Assembly (NCBI GenBank): GCA_035943635.1
Contig: DASZBX010000087.1
Location: forward strand, 1 to 64,000
Direction of reading: 5' to 3'
Source of the DNA: DASZBX01 sp035943635
GTDB taxonomy: Bacteria; Actinomycetota; Actinomycetes; Streptomycetales; Catenulisporaceae
Length of the DNA: 64,000 bases
Within the stretch, counting starts at the first letter, position 1; every line of letters starts with the position of its first letter. Under the pieces are notes generated by a model. That model had not been told where the DNA came from and ran no database searches. It saw nothing but the letters and a program-made list of their open reading frames with translations. Below are positions 16,372-25,194 of the stretch, piece after piece. Made by a program: the position numbers and the translations under genes.

Positions 16372-17117
16372 CGGGTTGCTCCGAGGCAGTCGCGCAGACG
16401 GATCAGGCCGTCCCTCAGCCGGGTCTTGACGGTGCCCAGCGGGGCGCCGAGCAGTTCGGCGACCTCCCGGTAGGTGTAGCCGCCGTAGTACGCCAGCCGG
16501 ACGGACTCGCGCTGCAGCTCGGTCAGCGCGCCCAGGCAGTGCCGGACCCGCTGCTGGTCGAGCCGGGCCTCCACCACCTCGGCCACGTCGTCCTCGGCTC
16601 CGGCCACCGGAGCCTGCCGGGCCAGCCGCAGCTCCCGGTCGGTGGCGGCCTGGGCGGACCGGACCCGGTCCACCGCCCGCCGGTGTGCCAGGGTCAGGGC
16701 CCAGGTGCGCACGGAGCCGCGGGCCGGGTCGAACCGGGTGGCGGTGCGCCACAGCTCGACCATCACCTCCTGGGTGACCTCTTCGGACTGTGCCGGGTCG
16801 CGCAGGACCCGCCGGATCAGGCCGTACACCGGCGCGGCCAGCTGCCGGTAGACCGCCTCGAAGGCGTCCCGGTCGCCCCGGGCGACCTGGGCGATCAGGT
16901 CCTCGAGCCGGTCCGCCTCGCCGCCCGCGGCCGGGCCGCGGCCGGGGCCGGCGTCCTCGTCCTGCGGGGGGCGGCCGACCCGGATGGTCCGGCCCAGGCT
17001 GCGCGGTCCTGAGTCCCAGGAGCGGGGCTGGGCGCCCCGGGAGGGATCGGCGGTGTTCCACACGAGCGGGATCCGGCCGCCGTGGGCGCCGGCCGTGGCG
17101 GGCTGCATGCGCGTCAT
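16368..17117 (-). CDS. ECF RNA polymerase sigma factor, SigK-like
   Basis: A 249-aa group IV sigma factor. After a 65-residue extension rich in Arg, Gly and Pro comes region 2 (DAFEAVYRQLAAPVYGLIRR, then EEVTQEVMVELWRTATRFDP and VRTWALTLAHRRAVDRVR), followed by region 4 (LTELQRESVRLAYYGGYTY, then VAELLGAPLGTVKTRLRDGL). Together with the zinc-type RskA-like anti-sigma this is the SigK group, which in mycobacteria answers to redox or oxidative signals. The ATG is chosen because AAGGGG precedes it at about six bases. The extension at the N-terminus is longer than in most family members and its role is unclear. Confidence 0.92.
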   Translation of the reverse strand: MTRMQPATAGAHGGRIPLVWNTADPSRGAQPRSWDSGPRSLGRTIRVGRPPQDEDAGPGRGPAAGGEADRLEDLIAQVARGDRDAFEAVYRQLAAPVYGLIRRVLRDPAQSEEVTQEVMVELWRTATRFDPARGSVRTWALTLAHRRAVDRVRSAQAATDRELRLARQAPVAGAEDDVAEVVEARLDQQRVRHCLGALTELQRESVRLAYYGGYTYREVAELLGAPLGTVKTRLRDGLIRLRDCLGATR

Positions 17118-17267
17118 GCTAGCCCCTTCGGAGCCGGCCGCGGACCGGATTGGTCCACGTGCTCGACCATGTCCGGGTCGACAAACCCGGCGCCAGCGGC
17201 AATCATCAGGCCGTGGACGGGACGGCAGCGGGAGCCGCCCCGGCGGCGAGGAACAGGTGAGACGCCC

Positions 17268-18413
17268 ATGGCACGCACGATCGAGGACGGCCCGACCGCG
17301 CCGGTGGCCGGGCGGACGCCGGGCCCGGCCGAACCGAATCTGACGATGCGCACCCCCGGCGGCGCGGCGGTCACCGGGGTGGTGCTGCTGTTGCACGGCG
17401 GCCAGGACGACTCGTTCGAGCCGGTGCCGCCGTGGAGCCTGGCGGTGGCCCGGATGCGGATGTTCATCTCGCCGCTGCTGACCAGGTCGGCCGGCAAGGG
17501 CGTCGCGGTGGCGCTGCTGCGCGACCGGCTGCAGGGCTGGAACGGCGAGGCCGCGGACGCCGCAGCCGACGCGCAGTGGGCCCTGGAGCAGATCGCCGAC
17601 CGGTACGGCCCGGTGCCGGTGGCGGTGATCGGCCACTCGATGGGCGGGCGGGCCGCGCTGCGGGTCGGCGGGCATCCGTCGGTGACCGGGATCGCCGCCA
17701 TGGCGCCGTGGGTGCCGGACGATCCGGTGGAGCACCTGGTGGGCCGGACGGTGATGATCGCGCACGGCGACCTGGACCGGACCGTGAGCCCGGCCGAGTC
17801 GCTGGCCTTCGCCCGCCGGGCCCGGCAGGCCGGGGTGCAGGTCTGCCGGCTGCGGGTGGAGGGCGGCGGGCACGCGATGCTCGGCCGGCTGGCCGACTGG
17901 AACATCCTGGCCGCGGAGTTCGCCCTGGCCATGGTCGGCGCGAAGCCGCTGCCGGAGCCGGTGGTCGCGGCGTTCGCGGAGCAGGAGGCGGCTTTGGCGG
18001 CGGCGGTGGCGGTGGTCGGGGCTGAGTCGGCGGAGTCGGGCGAGTCGGTGGGGGCCCAGGCGGCGCAGGCTGCGGACGCCGAGAGCGCGGCTGGGCTTCG
18101 CGCCGATGTCGATGCCGATTTCGCCCTTGGCGTTGGCGCCGATGTCGATGTCGATGTCGATGTCGAGCCCGACACCGACACCGATGCCGTAGCTGACACC
18201 GTGGCCGATGCCGACGCCGATGTCGATGCTGGCGGTGACAGTGAGGCTGATGTCGCTGCCGAGGCCGCAATGTCCGTGCAGTCTGCCGAGAGCGCAGAGC
18301 CGGCCGCCTCCGCAGAGTCCGCGGAGGCGGCTGGAGCGGAGGCGAAGGAGCGGATCGAACTCGCCGGACTGGACATGCCGCTGTCCCGGGACTGGCGTCG
18401 GCGCTGGCACTGA
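17268..18413 (+). CDS. Alpha/beta hydrolase with acidic repeat tail
   Basis: A 381-aa protein. Residues 35-225 form an alpha/beta hydrolase: a VVLLLHGG oxyanion loop, the nucleophile elbow GHSMGG at 122-127 (Ser124), IAHGDLDRTVSP with the likely catalytic Asp, and GGGHAML with the catalytic His. The remaining 150 residues are low-complexity, first Ala/Glu/Ser and then alternating Val-Asp, Ala-Asp and Thr-Asp repeats near 300-340, ending in RDWRRRW. Substrate is unknown; dienelactone hydrolase and small esterases are closest in pattern. The start follows AGGTGAG and lies divergent from the sigma factor. The tail is encoded by GTCGAT/GCCGAT repeats. Confidence 0.82.
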   Translation: MARTIEDGPTAPVAGRTPGPAEPNLTMRTPGGAAVTGVVLLLHGGQDDSFEPVPPWSLAVARMRMFISPLLTRSAGKGVAVALLRDRLQGWNGEAADAAADAQWALEQIADRYGPVPVAVIGHSMGGRAALRVGGHPSVTGIAAMAPWVPDDPVEHLVGRTVMIAHGDLDRTVSPAESLAFARRARQAGVQVCRLRVEGGGHAMLGRLADWNILAAEFALAMVGAKPLPEPVVAAFAEQEAALAAAVAVVGAESAESGESVGAQAAQAADAESAAGLRADVDADFALGVGADVDVDVDVEPDTDTDAVADTVADADADVDAGGDSEADVAAEAAMSVQSAESAEPAASAESAEAAGAEAKERIELAGLDMPLSRDWRRRWH

Positions 18414-18449
18414 GCAGGTCTGCATCGTCACCGGTCCTGACCATTGTGA

Positions 18450-18490
18450 CCGGTCCTGGGTGCGAGTTCAGGTGCGTCGCCCAGGACCGG
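18450..18490. terminator. Stem-loop between convergent hydrolase and ankyrin genes
   Basis: Perfect 11-bp arms (CCGGTCCTGGG and its complement) enclose a 19-base loop. A direct copy of part of the left arm precedes it. Likely a bidirectional terminator. Confidence 0.6.
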
Positions 18491-18516
18491 CCGTGCATGG
18501 TGACGGCCCTCTGCCG

Positions 18517-20058
18517 TCAGTCTGTCGCGCCGTCCTCCTCGGTGGCCGGTTCCGGTGCGGTGACCGGTTCGAGGATCTCCGCGATCTCGGCCTGCCCGAA
18601 GTGCCGCGCCCAGCCGAGCGCGGTGGCATTGAAGCGCTTGTCCCGGATGTCCGGGTCGGCGCCCAGGGCGAGCAGCGTGCGGGTCAGGTCCGGGTCCCCG
18701 TTCATCGCGGCGACGTGCAGCGCGGTCTCCCAGCGGCCGTTCAACGGCACGTCCCGCCGGGCCTTGGCGTTCACCCGGAAACCCGCTTCGACCAGCAGTT
18801 CCACCGATCCGGGCCGGCCGTGCGCGGCCGCCCACACGACCAGTCCCGGCCGCTTGGCCCGGGCCGCGGCGACCAGGTCGGGGCGGTCGGCCCGGAGCCT
18901 GGCCGTCTCGGTCCGGTCGGCGGCCAGTGCGGCGGCGATGAAGGCGTCGGCCGGGTCGAGCTGCGGGGCGTCGGCGCCGAGCGAGACCAGCAGGCCGACG
19001 AGTTCGGGGTGCCCGGTCGTGGCCGCGTACTGCCCGGGGGTGACGCCGTCGTGGAACGGTTCGCGGATGTCCGCGCCGTGCTCGGCCAGCAACCGCACCC
19101 GGTCGGCCATCCCGTGGGCGATCGCCCAGCGCAGCTGGCCGCGGACCATCTGCGCCGGGGTCTCCACGATCGAGTCGGACCCGCCCAGCCGGGCCCGCCA
19201 GACGCCGCCGGCGTCCGTGCCGAGGCCGAACTCGAACAGCAACTCCAGGTGGTCGTCGTCCCGGCCGAACATCCGGTTGTACAGGGCCTGGCCGTCGTCG
19301 GGGTCGGCCCCGGCCTCGAGCAGCACCCTGGCCAGGGCGAGGGAGTGCGGGTGGCGCGGCTGGTCCACCGGGCCGCGTTCGCCCTCGCCGAACACCCCGG
19401 TCAGCGCGGTGAACGGGTACCGGCCGTGCCAGAGGTACCCGGCGTTCGGGTCCGCGCCGTGGCCGAGCAGAAGCCGGGCCGTGTCGAGCACGGGCGCTTC
19501 GGCCATCGCCGGGTCGTGGCGCGCGTAGGCGAGGTAGAGCAGCGGCTCCCAGCGGTAGGGCCCGCCTTCGGTGCGGGCCGCGGCCGGGTTCTCGGCCAGC
19601 AGGGCGCGCAGCGCGGACACGTCGGCGGTCGCGGCGGCGGCGTGCGCGCTCGCCCGGGTCAGTTCCGGGTGTTCGGCCAGGACCCGGCGGGCTTCGGCCC
19701 GGCGCTCGGGCCGGTCCTCCTCGAAGGTCAGGCAGGCCAGGCGGAGGAATTCGTCGGCCGGGGTGGCGGTCGGCTCCTGGTCCAGGGCTGCGGGGGTCCG
19801 GCCGTACCGTTCGACCACGTCGACGTGGTGCTTGAGCCGCGCCCACCTGGCGAAACCGTAGCGGCGGGCCACGATCAGCTGTGCGGAGCTGAGCGGGTAG
19901 GCCGGGCGGCGGGCCTCGTCCGGGGTCCCGGACGGGTGGAACTCGGCGGCTTCGGCCAGCGCGTCCGGCGCGGCGGCCCGGATCCGGCGTTGCAGCTCCC
20001 GGGCCTGCTTGCGGATCTGGGCGAGGCTGGGCTGCTCGGGAAGGGGGACGGTCGGCAT
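18517..20058 (-). CDS. Ankyrin-repeat protein
   Basis: A 513-aa cytoplasmic protein. The N-terminal 100 residues are helical (SLAQIRKQARELQRRIRAAA, then LSSAQLIVARRYGFARWARL), a domain that recurs in actinobacterial ankyrin proteins. At least eight ankyrin-type units follow, for example LLLGHGADPNAGYLWHG, LARVLLEAGADPDDG, RLLAEHGADIREPFHDG, LVGLLVSLGADAP and LHVAAMNGDPDLTRTLLALG, where the GADP turns mark repeat boundaries. Such proteins mediate protein-protein contacts; the partner is unknown. The start ATG has an AAAGGAG site at six bases, and a longer upstream extension is rejected. Confidence 0.9.
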   Translation of the reverse strand: MPTVPLPEQPSLAQIRKQARELQRRIRAAAPDALAEAAEFHPSGTPDEARRPAYPLSSAQLIVARRYGFARWARLKHHVDVVERYGRTPAALDQEPTATPADEFLRLACLTFEEDRPERRAEARRVLAEHPELTRASAHAAAATADVSALRALLAENPAAARTEGGPYRWEPLLYLAYARHDPAMAEAPVLDTARLLLGHGADPNAGYLWHGRYPFTALTGVFGEGERGPVDQPRHPHSLALARVLLEAGADPDDGQALYNRMFGRDDDHLELLFEFGLGTDAGGVWRARLGGSDSIVETPAQMVRGQLRWAIAHGMADRVRLLAEHGADIREPFHDGVTPGQYAATTGHPELVGLLVSLGADAPQLDPADAFIAAALAADRTETARLRADRPDLVAAARAKRPGLVVWAAAHGRPGSVELLVEAGFRVNAKARRDVPLNGRWETALHVAAMNGDPDLTRTLLALGADPDIRDKRFNATALGWARHFGQAEIAEILEPVTAPEPATEEDGATD

Positions 20059-20295
20059 GGCGACTCCTTTCGCTAGCCTGCGGTCCGCGTCGTCAGGCCG
20101 AAAGGAGATACGGCGGCTGGGGGTGCGACTGTCCTGCTCAGGTGAACTCGGCTCTTCCCGCGGACCGGAGGCTCCCTGCGAGCCGTGCACATCCTAACGC
20201 CGCGTTCCGACACATGCCTGCCGGCCGCCCCGGTCGGCCGGTCGGCTTTCTTTGCCGATGTATCGCCACAGGATGGTGACTGCGGCTTCGCCGGG

Positions 20296-20967
20296 TCATT
20301 CCTGTGGGGTCAGGACCGAGTCGATGATGTAGATGGTCGCGTTGGCGGTCTGCACGTTGCCGCAGACCACGTTCGCGGTGTCACCGGTGCCCGCGCCGGT
20401 GACGGTGAACCGGTCGCCCGCACCGGCCACGGTGATCGTGCCGCCTTCAAGGGTGGTGTGCGTGCCGTCGAGCTGGTCCGGGCTCAGCCGGCCGGGGACG
20501 ACGTGGTACATCAGGATCCTGGTCATTGCGGGCTGGTTCGCCATCGCCCCGTCCAGCAGGGCGGGCGGGATCTTGGCGAACGCGGCGTTGTCCGGGGCGA
20601 ACACGGTCACGCCGGGCGCGTCGTCGAGCGTGTCGACCAGGCCGGCGGCCCGGACCGCGGCGTCCAGGGTGGCCAGCACCGGGTTGCCCTCGGCCGCGGT
20701 GGCCACCGGGGCCGAGACCATCGCGCCGAAGCTGCCGGCGCCGGAGCGCGGGACGGCCGTGCAGACCGAGCCGAAGTCGTCCGGCGGTCCGGCCGGCCCG
20801 GCGGCCGGGGACAGCGCCGGGGCCGGGGACCCGGCCGGGACGGCGGCCGCGGGCGCCGAGGCCGCCGCCGCGCCCGCGCCGCCGGGCCCGGAGCACGCGC
20901 AGAGCGACCCGCACAGGGCGAGGGCGGCGAGCAGGGCCGCGGCGCTTTTGGGGGACGTCCTGGCCAA
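20296..20967 (-). CDS. Fasciclin-domain lipoprotein
   Basis: A secreted protein of 223 aa from the TTG start (244 aa from an in-frame ATG at 21030). The TTG is preferred because GGGAG lies eight bases upstream and the product then begins with a classic basic plus hydrophobic signal (RTSPKSAAALLAALALCGSL), ending in a Cys-containing lipobox-like LCAC. An Ala/Pro linker follows, then one fasciclin domain: NPVLATLDAAVRAAGLVDTL, VTVFAPDNAAFAKIP, RILMYHVVPGRL and a final ATIYIIDSVLTP. Fasciclin domains mediate cell-surface adhesion. The fold is complete and single-copy. No operon partner. Confidence 0.88.
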   Translation of the reverse strand: MARTSPKSAAALLAALALCGSLCACSGPGGAGAAAASAPAAAVPAGSPAPALSPAAGPAGPPDDFGSVCTAVPRSGAGSFGAMVSAPVATAAEGNPVLATLDAAVRAAGLVDTLDDAPGVTVFAPDNAAFAKIPPALLDGAMANQPAMTRILMYHVVPGRLSPDQLDGTHTTLEGGTITVAGAGDRFTVTGAGTGDTANVVCGNVQTANATIYIIDSVLTPQE

Positions 20968-21170
20968 GATGGGATGCTCCCGCGTCTGCTGGGCGGCGGC
21001 CCGCGGTCGCGGGCCTTGGTAGCGCGGCATTCGCGGCTACCCGGCCCGGCGGATTGGTCCGGGTTTCCGGGCCGGGGGAGACGGGCCGTCAGGAACAGCG
21101 GCCGAGACCGGTTGCCAGGGCCGTGGCAGTCAGAGTTCGCCCTGTCTGCGGCGGCGATCGGCTGCGGCGC

Positions 21171-21196
21171 ACTTCGCTCTTCGCTGAAAGCGAAGT
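21171..21196. promoter_or_regulatory. Inverted repeat upstream of the MBL hydrolase gene
   Basis: ACTTCGCT at 21171-21178 is the perfect complement of AGCGAAGT at 21189-21196, with a nested CTTCGCT/AGCGAAG pair. It ends 39 bp before the MBL start and could be an operator. Confidence 0.35.
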
Positions 21197-21234
21197 CGCT
21201 CGCCGGGTGCCATGTCGGCTCGTAGGCTCGCGGC

Positions 21235-21933
21235 ATGGAACTCGTCGAGGTGACCGATGGTCTGTACCTTCTGCGCTTCGGCGTGGGGCAGGCCTACCTG
21301 TGGGTCGATCCCGACGGGCTGACGTTGATCGACACCGGTGAGGCCGGTGGCGCGTCGCAGATCGCCTCGGCGATCCGTGCTGTGGGCCGCAGTCCGCAGG
21401 ATCTGCGCAGCGTGGTGCTCACCCACGGCCACCCCGACCACAGCGGTTCGGCCGCCGACCTCGCCGATCAGGGGGCGCAGGTACTGGTCCACCGGCTCGA
21501 TGCGGCGCTGGTGCGTGGCGAGGCGGCCGCGCCCTCGCCGGTGCTCTCCGAATGGGAGCGCACCCTCTACGACCAGATCACCCCGTCGGTGCCGCAGGCC
21601 CGGGTCTCGCGGGTCGACCGCGAACTCGAGGACGGAGACGTGCTCGACTTCGGCGGCGGCGCCCAGGTCATCGCCGCGCCCGGGCACACCGCGGGCAGTG
21701 TCGCGATCTTCCTGCCGCGCCACCGGGTGCTGTTCACCGGGGACGCGGTCGCCGGCCGCGACGGCGCGGCGATGCTCGGCGTATTCAACACCGATCCCGA
21801 ACTGGCCGACCGGACTCTGCGGCGGTTGGCCGCCCTGGACGTCGAGATCGCCTGCTTCGGCCACGGCGCACCGGTCACGTCCGACGCCTCCGCCGCACTG
21901 CACGCCGCGATCCGTTCACCTGACTCGCCATGA
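21235..21933 (+). CDS. MBL-fold metallo-hydrolase
   Basis: A 232-aa metallo-beta-lactamase-fold enzyme. The metal-binding THGHPDHSG is at 63-71, a second His lies in VIAAPGHTAGSVAIF, the bridging Asp in VLFTGDAVAG and a last His in CFGHGAPV. These complete the HxHxDH-type binuclear site. Family members hydrolyse thioesters, lactones, phosphodiesters or similar bonds; the substrate cannot be told. The length equals that of glyoxalase II-like or hydroxyacyl hydrolase stand-alone proteins. A TAGGCT hexamer ends six bases before the ATG and there is no ribosome site, so the mRNA may be leaderless. Confidence 0.9.
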   Translation: MELVEVTDGLYLLRFGVGQAYLWVDPDGLTLIDTGEAGGASQIASAIRAVGRSPQDLRSVVLTHGHPDHSGSAADLADQGAQVLVHRLDAALVRGEAAAPSPVLSEWERTLYDQITPSVPQARVSRVDRELEDGDVLDFGGGAQVIAAPGHTAGSVAIFLPRHRVLFTGDAVAGRDGAAMLGVFNTDPELADRTLRRLAALDVEIACFGHGAPVTSDASAALHAAIRSPDSP

Positions 21934-22083
21934 CGCAGATCGGCCGTGAACACCAGCGCCGGACGCGCTGACGGCGCCATCACCCGGCGCACCCGCTCGG
22001 CCGAGCGATCCCGGTCCCATCAATGAGCCCGGTCTCACGAATGAGCTCGGCCGGCCAAACCCGCCGACAAGGCGAAGGCGCCC

Positions 22084-22695
22084 CTACGCGTTGCCCGGGG
22101 CGCCTCGGTCGGTCAGCAGGAACCAGATGGATTTGCCGGTGCCGAGCGAGCGCACGCCGAACCGGTCGGACAGCCCGGACACCACCCGCAGGCCCTCGCC
22201 GCCCTCGGCCAGTTCGGACAGGTCCTCGCTCAGGTTCGCGAAGTCGGGCCGCGGTTTGACCACCGGCAGCCGCGGGTCCAGGTCGTGCACCTCGACCAGC
22301 ACGCCCTGGCCGAAGACCGCGATGGTGACCGTGACCACGCGGCGCAATCCGCTGTCCAGCGGCCAGATCGCGTGCCGGACCGCGTTCGTCACCAGTTCGG
22401 AGGTGCAGGTCATCGCGTGGTCGGCCAGCTGCCACAACCGCCAGTCGGCCAGCGCCGCGCCGACGAAGTGCCGGCCGTTGCGCGGGGAGGTCGGGTGCAC
22501 CGCCAGGTGGGCGCGCCGGCGCGGGCCGGTGCGGCGGGCGTACTCGGCCAGCCAGGGGGACCAGGCCGGGCCGTCCAGGCCGTCGTCGACCGCCTTGGCG
22601 GTCTCGCCGGGCCGGCTCGCCTCGGCCGGGCGCGCGCCGCGCCGGGCCCGGTCGACCTCGCCGGCCTCGGGCCACGCGGACGCCTGCCCGGTCAC
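22084..22695 (-). CDS. HATPase-domain regulatory protein (RsbW/anti-sigma-like)
   Basis: A 203-aa protein. The last 135 residues are a GHKL ATPase domain of the serine kinase/anti-sigma type: DHAMTCTSELVTNAVRHAI with the N-box, VLVEVHDLDPRLP, a GGEGLRVVSGLSDRFGVRS lid region and KSIWFLL at the end. The first 65 residues are charged and disordered. It is divergent from an XRE regulator gene, an arrangement found many times over in streptomycete genomes (bld and abaA-like conservon themes), where the two act as a signalling pair. The GTG start is the best in-frame option but lacks a good ribosome site. Confidence 0.82.
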   Translation of the reverse strand: MTGQASAWPEAGEVDRARRGARPAEASRPGETAKAVDDGLDGPAWSPWLAEYARRTGPRRRAHLAVHPTSPRNGRHFVGAALADWRLWQLADHAMTCTSELVTNAVRHAIWPLDSGLRRVVTVTIAVFGQGVLVEVHDLDPRLPVVKPRPDFANLSEDLSELAEGGEGLRVVSGLSDRFGVRSLGTGKSIWFLLTDRGAPGNA

Positions 22696-22750
22696 CGGAC
22701 CACCGTCCGCACGCCCCCGCGCGGCGGCAGCGCGAGGCCGGCGCCCTCGG

Positions 22751-22778
22751 CGATTTCGCTTCCCGTACAACGAAATCG
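22751..22778. promoter_or_regulatory. Inverted repeat in the HATPase/XRE divergent promoter
   Basis: Perfect 8-bp arms CGATTTCG and CGAAATCG are 12 bp apart, within a 195-bp region between the two divergent genes. Candidate operator for the XRE protein. Confidence 0.4.
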
Positions 22779-22890
22779 GGCCGGACCCTCGACACGTGAG
22801 AACATGTCCCTCAAGGTAAGAGCAGTGCGAAGGCCGAACCCGGAAAATCTTTCCGGGGTGTTTGCGAAGACTGATGTAAGGCTTTGAGTC

Positions 22891-24117
22891 ATGCGAGGTA
22901 TGACGGATTCGCTGACCACCGGGGAGAGGGTGGCCTTCTACCGGCGGCGGCGCGGGCTGTCCCAGGAGGTCCTGGCCGGCCTGGTCGGGCGCACCACCGA
23001 CTGGTTGAGCAAGGTGGAGAACGGGCGCATCGTACTCGACCGGTTGTCGGTCATCAAGGCCCTGGCCGACCAGCTCGACGTCCAGATCGGCGACCTGATC
23101 GACCGGCCGGTCCTGCTGGACTGGACCGCGGACGCCAAGGGCGGCACGGTCCCGGCCCTGCGCGAGGCCCTGATGGACTACCGCCAGGTCTCCCCGCTGA
23201 TCAGCCAGGTCCAGGGCGAGCAGCCGCCGGACCTGGACATCCTGCGCAGCCAGGTCGGCTCCACCTGGTCGGCCTACCAGGACTCGCGCTACGCCCGGGC
23301 CACGCGGCTGATCCCGGCCATCCTGGCCGACGCCCAGCGGGCCGTGCGCTGCTACACCGGGGACGACCGCCAGCGGGCCCAGGCCTCGCTGGCGATGGCC
23401 TACCAGGGCGCCGCGATGGTGCTGACCAAGATCGGCGAGGCCGACCTGGCCTGGCTGGCCGCGGACCGCGGGCTCTCCGCGGCGCACGAGTCCGGGGACC
23501 CGGTCGTGGTCGGCTCGCTGTTCCGCTCGGTCACCCACTGCCTGCTGGCCAACGGCCGGTTCGCCGCGGCCCGGCAGGTCACCGCGGACGCCGGCGGCTG
23601 GCTGCAGTCCGGCCTGGCCGACGCCTCCCCGGACTACCTGTCGGTGTACGGCACCCTGTTCCTGACCGGCGCGATGGCCGCGGCCCGGGCCGAGGACCGG
23701 GCCAGCGCGCAGGAGTTCCTCAAGGAGGCGGCCGAGACCGCCCGGCGGCTGGGCCACGACGCGAACCACATGTGGACCGCGTTCGGCCCGACCAACGTGG
23801 CCATCCACCGGGTGAGCACCGCGATGGAGCTCGGCGACGTGCAGGTCGCCCTGGACCAGGGCCCCCGGATCGACACCTCCGCGCTGCCGATCGAGCGCCG
23901 GGTCCGGCACACCCTGGAGGTGGCCCGGGCCTACGCCGCCCGCAACCAGCTGGACGAGGCCCTGGCCCTGGTCCTGGACGCCGAGGAACTGGCCCCCGAG
24001 CAGGTCCGGTACCACTTCGTCAGCCGCCAGCTGGTGACCAAGTGGGTCCGGCTCCAGCGCGGCCGGCCCAACTACACCCTGACCGAGCTGGCCCGGCGGC
24101 TGCGGGTGATCCGCTGA
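22891..24117 (+). CDS. XRE-family helix-turn-helix regulator with TPR-like C-terminus
   Basis: A 408-aa protein. Residues 10-70 form the HTH_3 fold (GERVAFYRRRRGLSQEVLAG, then VGRTTDWLSKVENGRIVLDR and LADQLDVQIGDLI). The remaining 330 residues are an all-helical TPR-like sensor with repeated Ala-rich pairs (AQASLAMAYQGAAMVLTKIG, AREFLKEAA-type helices). This architecture is very common in streptomycetes next to HATPase genes, as here, and governs development or antibiotic production in some characterised cases. The first ATG and one three codons later are both possible starts. It is followed at 38 bp by a NUDIX gene with its own probable promoter. Confidence 0.88.
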   Translation: MRGMTDSLTTGERVAFYRRRRGLSQEVLAGLVGRTTDWLSKVENGRIVLDRLSVIKALADQLDVQIGDLIDRPVLLDWTADAKGGTVPALREALMDYRQVSPLISQVQGEQPPDLDILRSQVGSTWSAYQDSRYARATRLIPAILADAQRAVRCYTGDDRQRAQASLAMAYQGAAMVLTKIGEADLAWLAADRGLSAAHESGDPVVVGSLFRSVTHCLLANGRFAAARQVTADAGGWLQSGLADASPDYLSVYGTLFLTGAMAAARAEDRASAQEFLKEAAETARRLGHDANHMWTAFGPTNVAIHRVSTAMELGDVQVALDQGPRIDTSALPIERRVRHTLEVARAYAARNQLDEALALVLDAEELAPEQVRYHFVSRQLVTKWVRLQRGRPNYTLTELARRLRVIR

Positions 24118-24155
24118 GGCGCGCGCCCACCCCATGAATTGGTTACCCTCAAGGG

Positions 24156-24644
24156 GTGATCGAGTCTGAGCGCGTCGAATCCATAGCCGAGGCCAGGGCC
24201 GCGGCGGGAGCGCTGTTCTTCAACGAGACCGGACGGGTGCTCCTGGTCCGGCCGACGTACAAGTCCGGCTGGGAGATCCCGGGCGGATACCTGCGGCCGG
24301 GCGAGACCCCGACCGAGGCGGTGCACCGCGAGGTGGCCGAGGAACTCGGGATCCGGCCGCCGATCGGCCGCCTGCTGGTGGCCGACTGGGCCCCGCACCC
24401 GGCCGAGGGGGACAAGATCCTGTTCGTCTTCGACGGCGGCCCGCTGGACCCGAGCCACCTGGGCCTGATCCGGCCGGACCCGGTGGAGATCGCCGGCTGG
24501 GCCTTCCACGACCCCGACCTGCTCGGCCTGCTGCTGGTCCCGCGGCTGGCCCGCCGGATCCTGGCCGCGCTCAGCGCCCGGTCCGCCGCGCAGACCGCCT
24601 ACCTCGAACACGGACACCGCGTGCAGGCCCCGATGGCCATCTGA
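24156..24644 (+). CDS. NUDIX hydrolase
   Basis: A 162-aa protein with a complete NUDIX box: the Gx5E start at Gly44-Glu50 and REVAEELGI at 58-66, preceded by ALFFNETGRVLLVRPTY. It should hydrolyse a nucleoside diphosphate linked to another moiety, using Mg2+ held by the box glutamates. Nothing in the sequence narrows the substrate. The GTG start has no spaced ribosome site, but TACCCT ends six bases upstream, which points to a leaderless transcript. It is close to and co-directional with the XRE gene. Confidence 0.9.
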   Translation: MIESERVESIAEARAAAGALFFNETGRVLLVRPTYKSGWEIPGGYLRPGETPTEAVHREVAEELGIRPPIGRLLVADWAPHPAEGDKILFVFDGGPLDPSHLGLIRPDPVEIAGWAFHDPDLLGLLLVPRLARRILAALSARSAAQTAYLEHGHRVQAPMAI

Positions 24645-25194
24645 GCGTCGGCGAACTGGTGTACCCGCCGCAGCGGACCGGGCCCTGGTCCCGGCGCCTG
24701 TTCCGGCCCTGAGGCCAGCCCTCGGATCAGCCTTCGCCCCGGCCTCGGTCCGGGCCCGGACAGACCCCTGACCGGATCAGGATCGAGGCCTGTCTCGTCC
24801 GCGCCGCGATCCGCCGGTCCCCGGGCCGGTGACTGTCCGTCAGGGCGCGGTCCGGGTCCGGTCACCTGATCGCAGGCTGATCCCCGCCTGATCCCGATCT
24901 TATTGTCCGGTAACGATTTGGTGCCATCCTGGGCCGTTGACCAGGTTCCTCACATGATCGGTCAATGTTGGGGCAAACGTGGTGCACAGTTATTCGCACC
25001 ACCGCATAATGCTCCCGTGCGCCCCGTCTGGGACGGCGGCCGGTGGGGAGTGGAAGCTCGTGCGGCCGTCCCCATTATCCGAAGGCGTACCAAGAGTGTC
25101 GATTTCACCGTGTATGGAGCGACAGATGACTGACAGAGGTACCCGGGTCGACGTCCATGACGACGGCGCCGGTCGCGCGGAATAGCCGTCGGAC
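24645..25194. other. Long intergenic region
   Basis: No ORF with family resemblance or consistent codon bias. The central part (24890-25010) is A/T-richer than its surroundings, with a CATAAT hexamer near 25005, so a promoter for the small membrane protein may lie here. I see no RNA gene. Confidence 0.4.

Noticed and set aside
22084..24135. A 683-codon minus-strand frame spanning the XRE gene
   Set aside because: Only the part below 22695 has protein-like composition (the HATPase protein). The rest is antisense to a clearly coding XRE gene and is an artefact of GC-rich codons.
24903..25133. A 76-codon ORF in the long intergenic region
   Set aside because: Mixed third-position usage and no Shine-Dalgarno; overlaps another equally weak frame.
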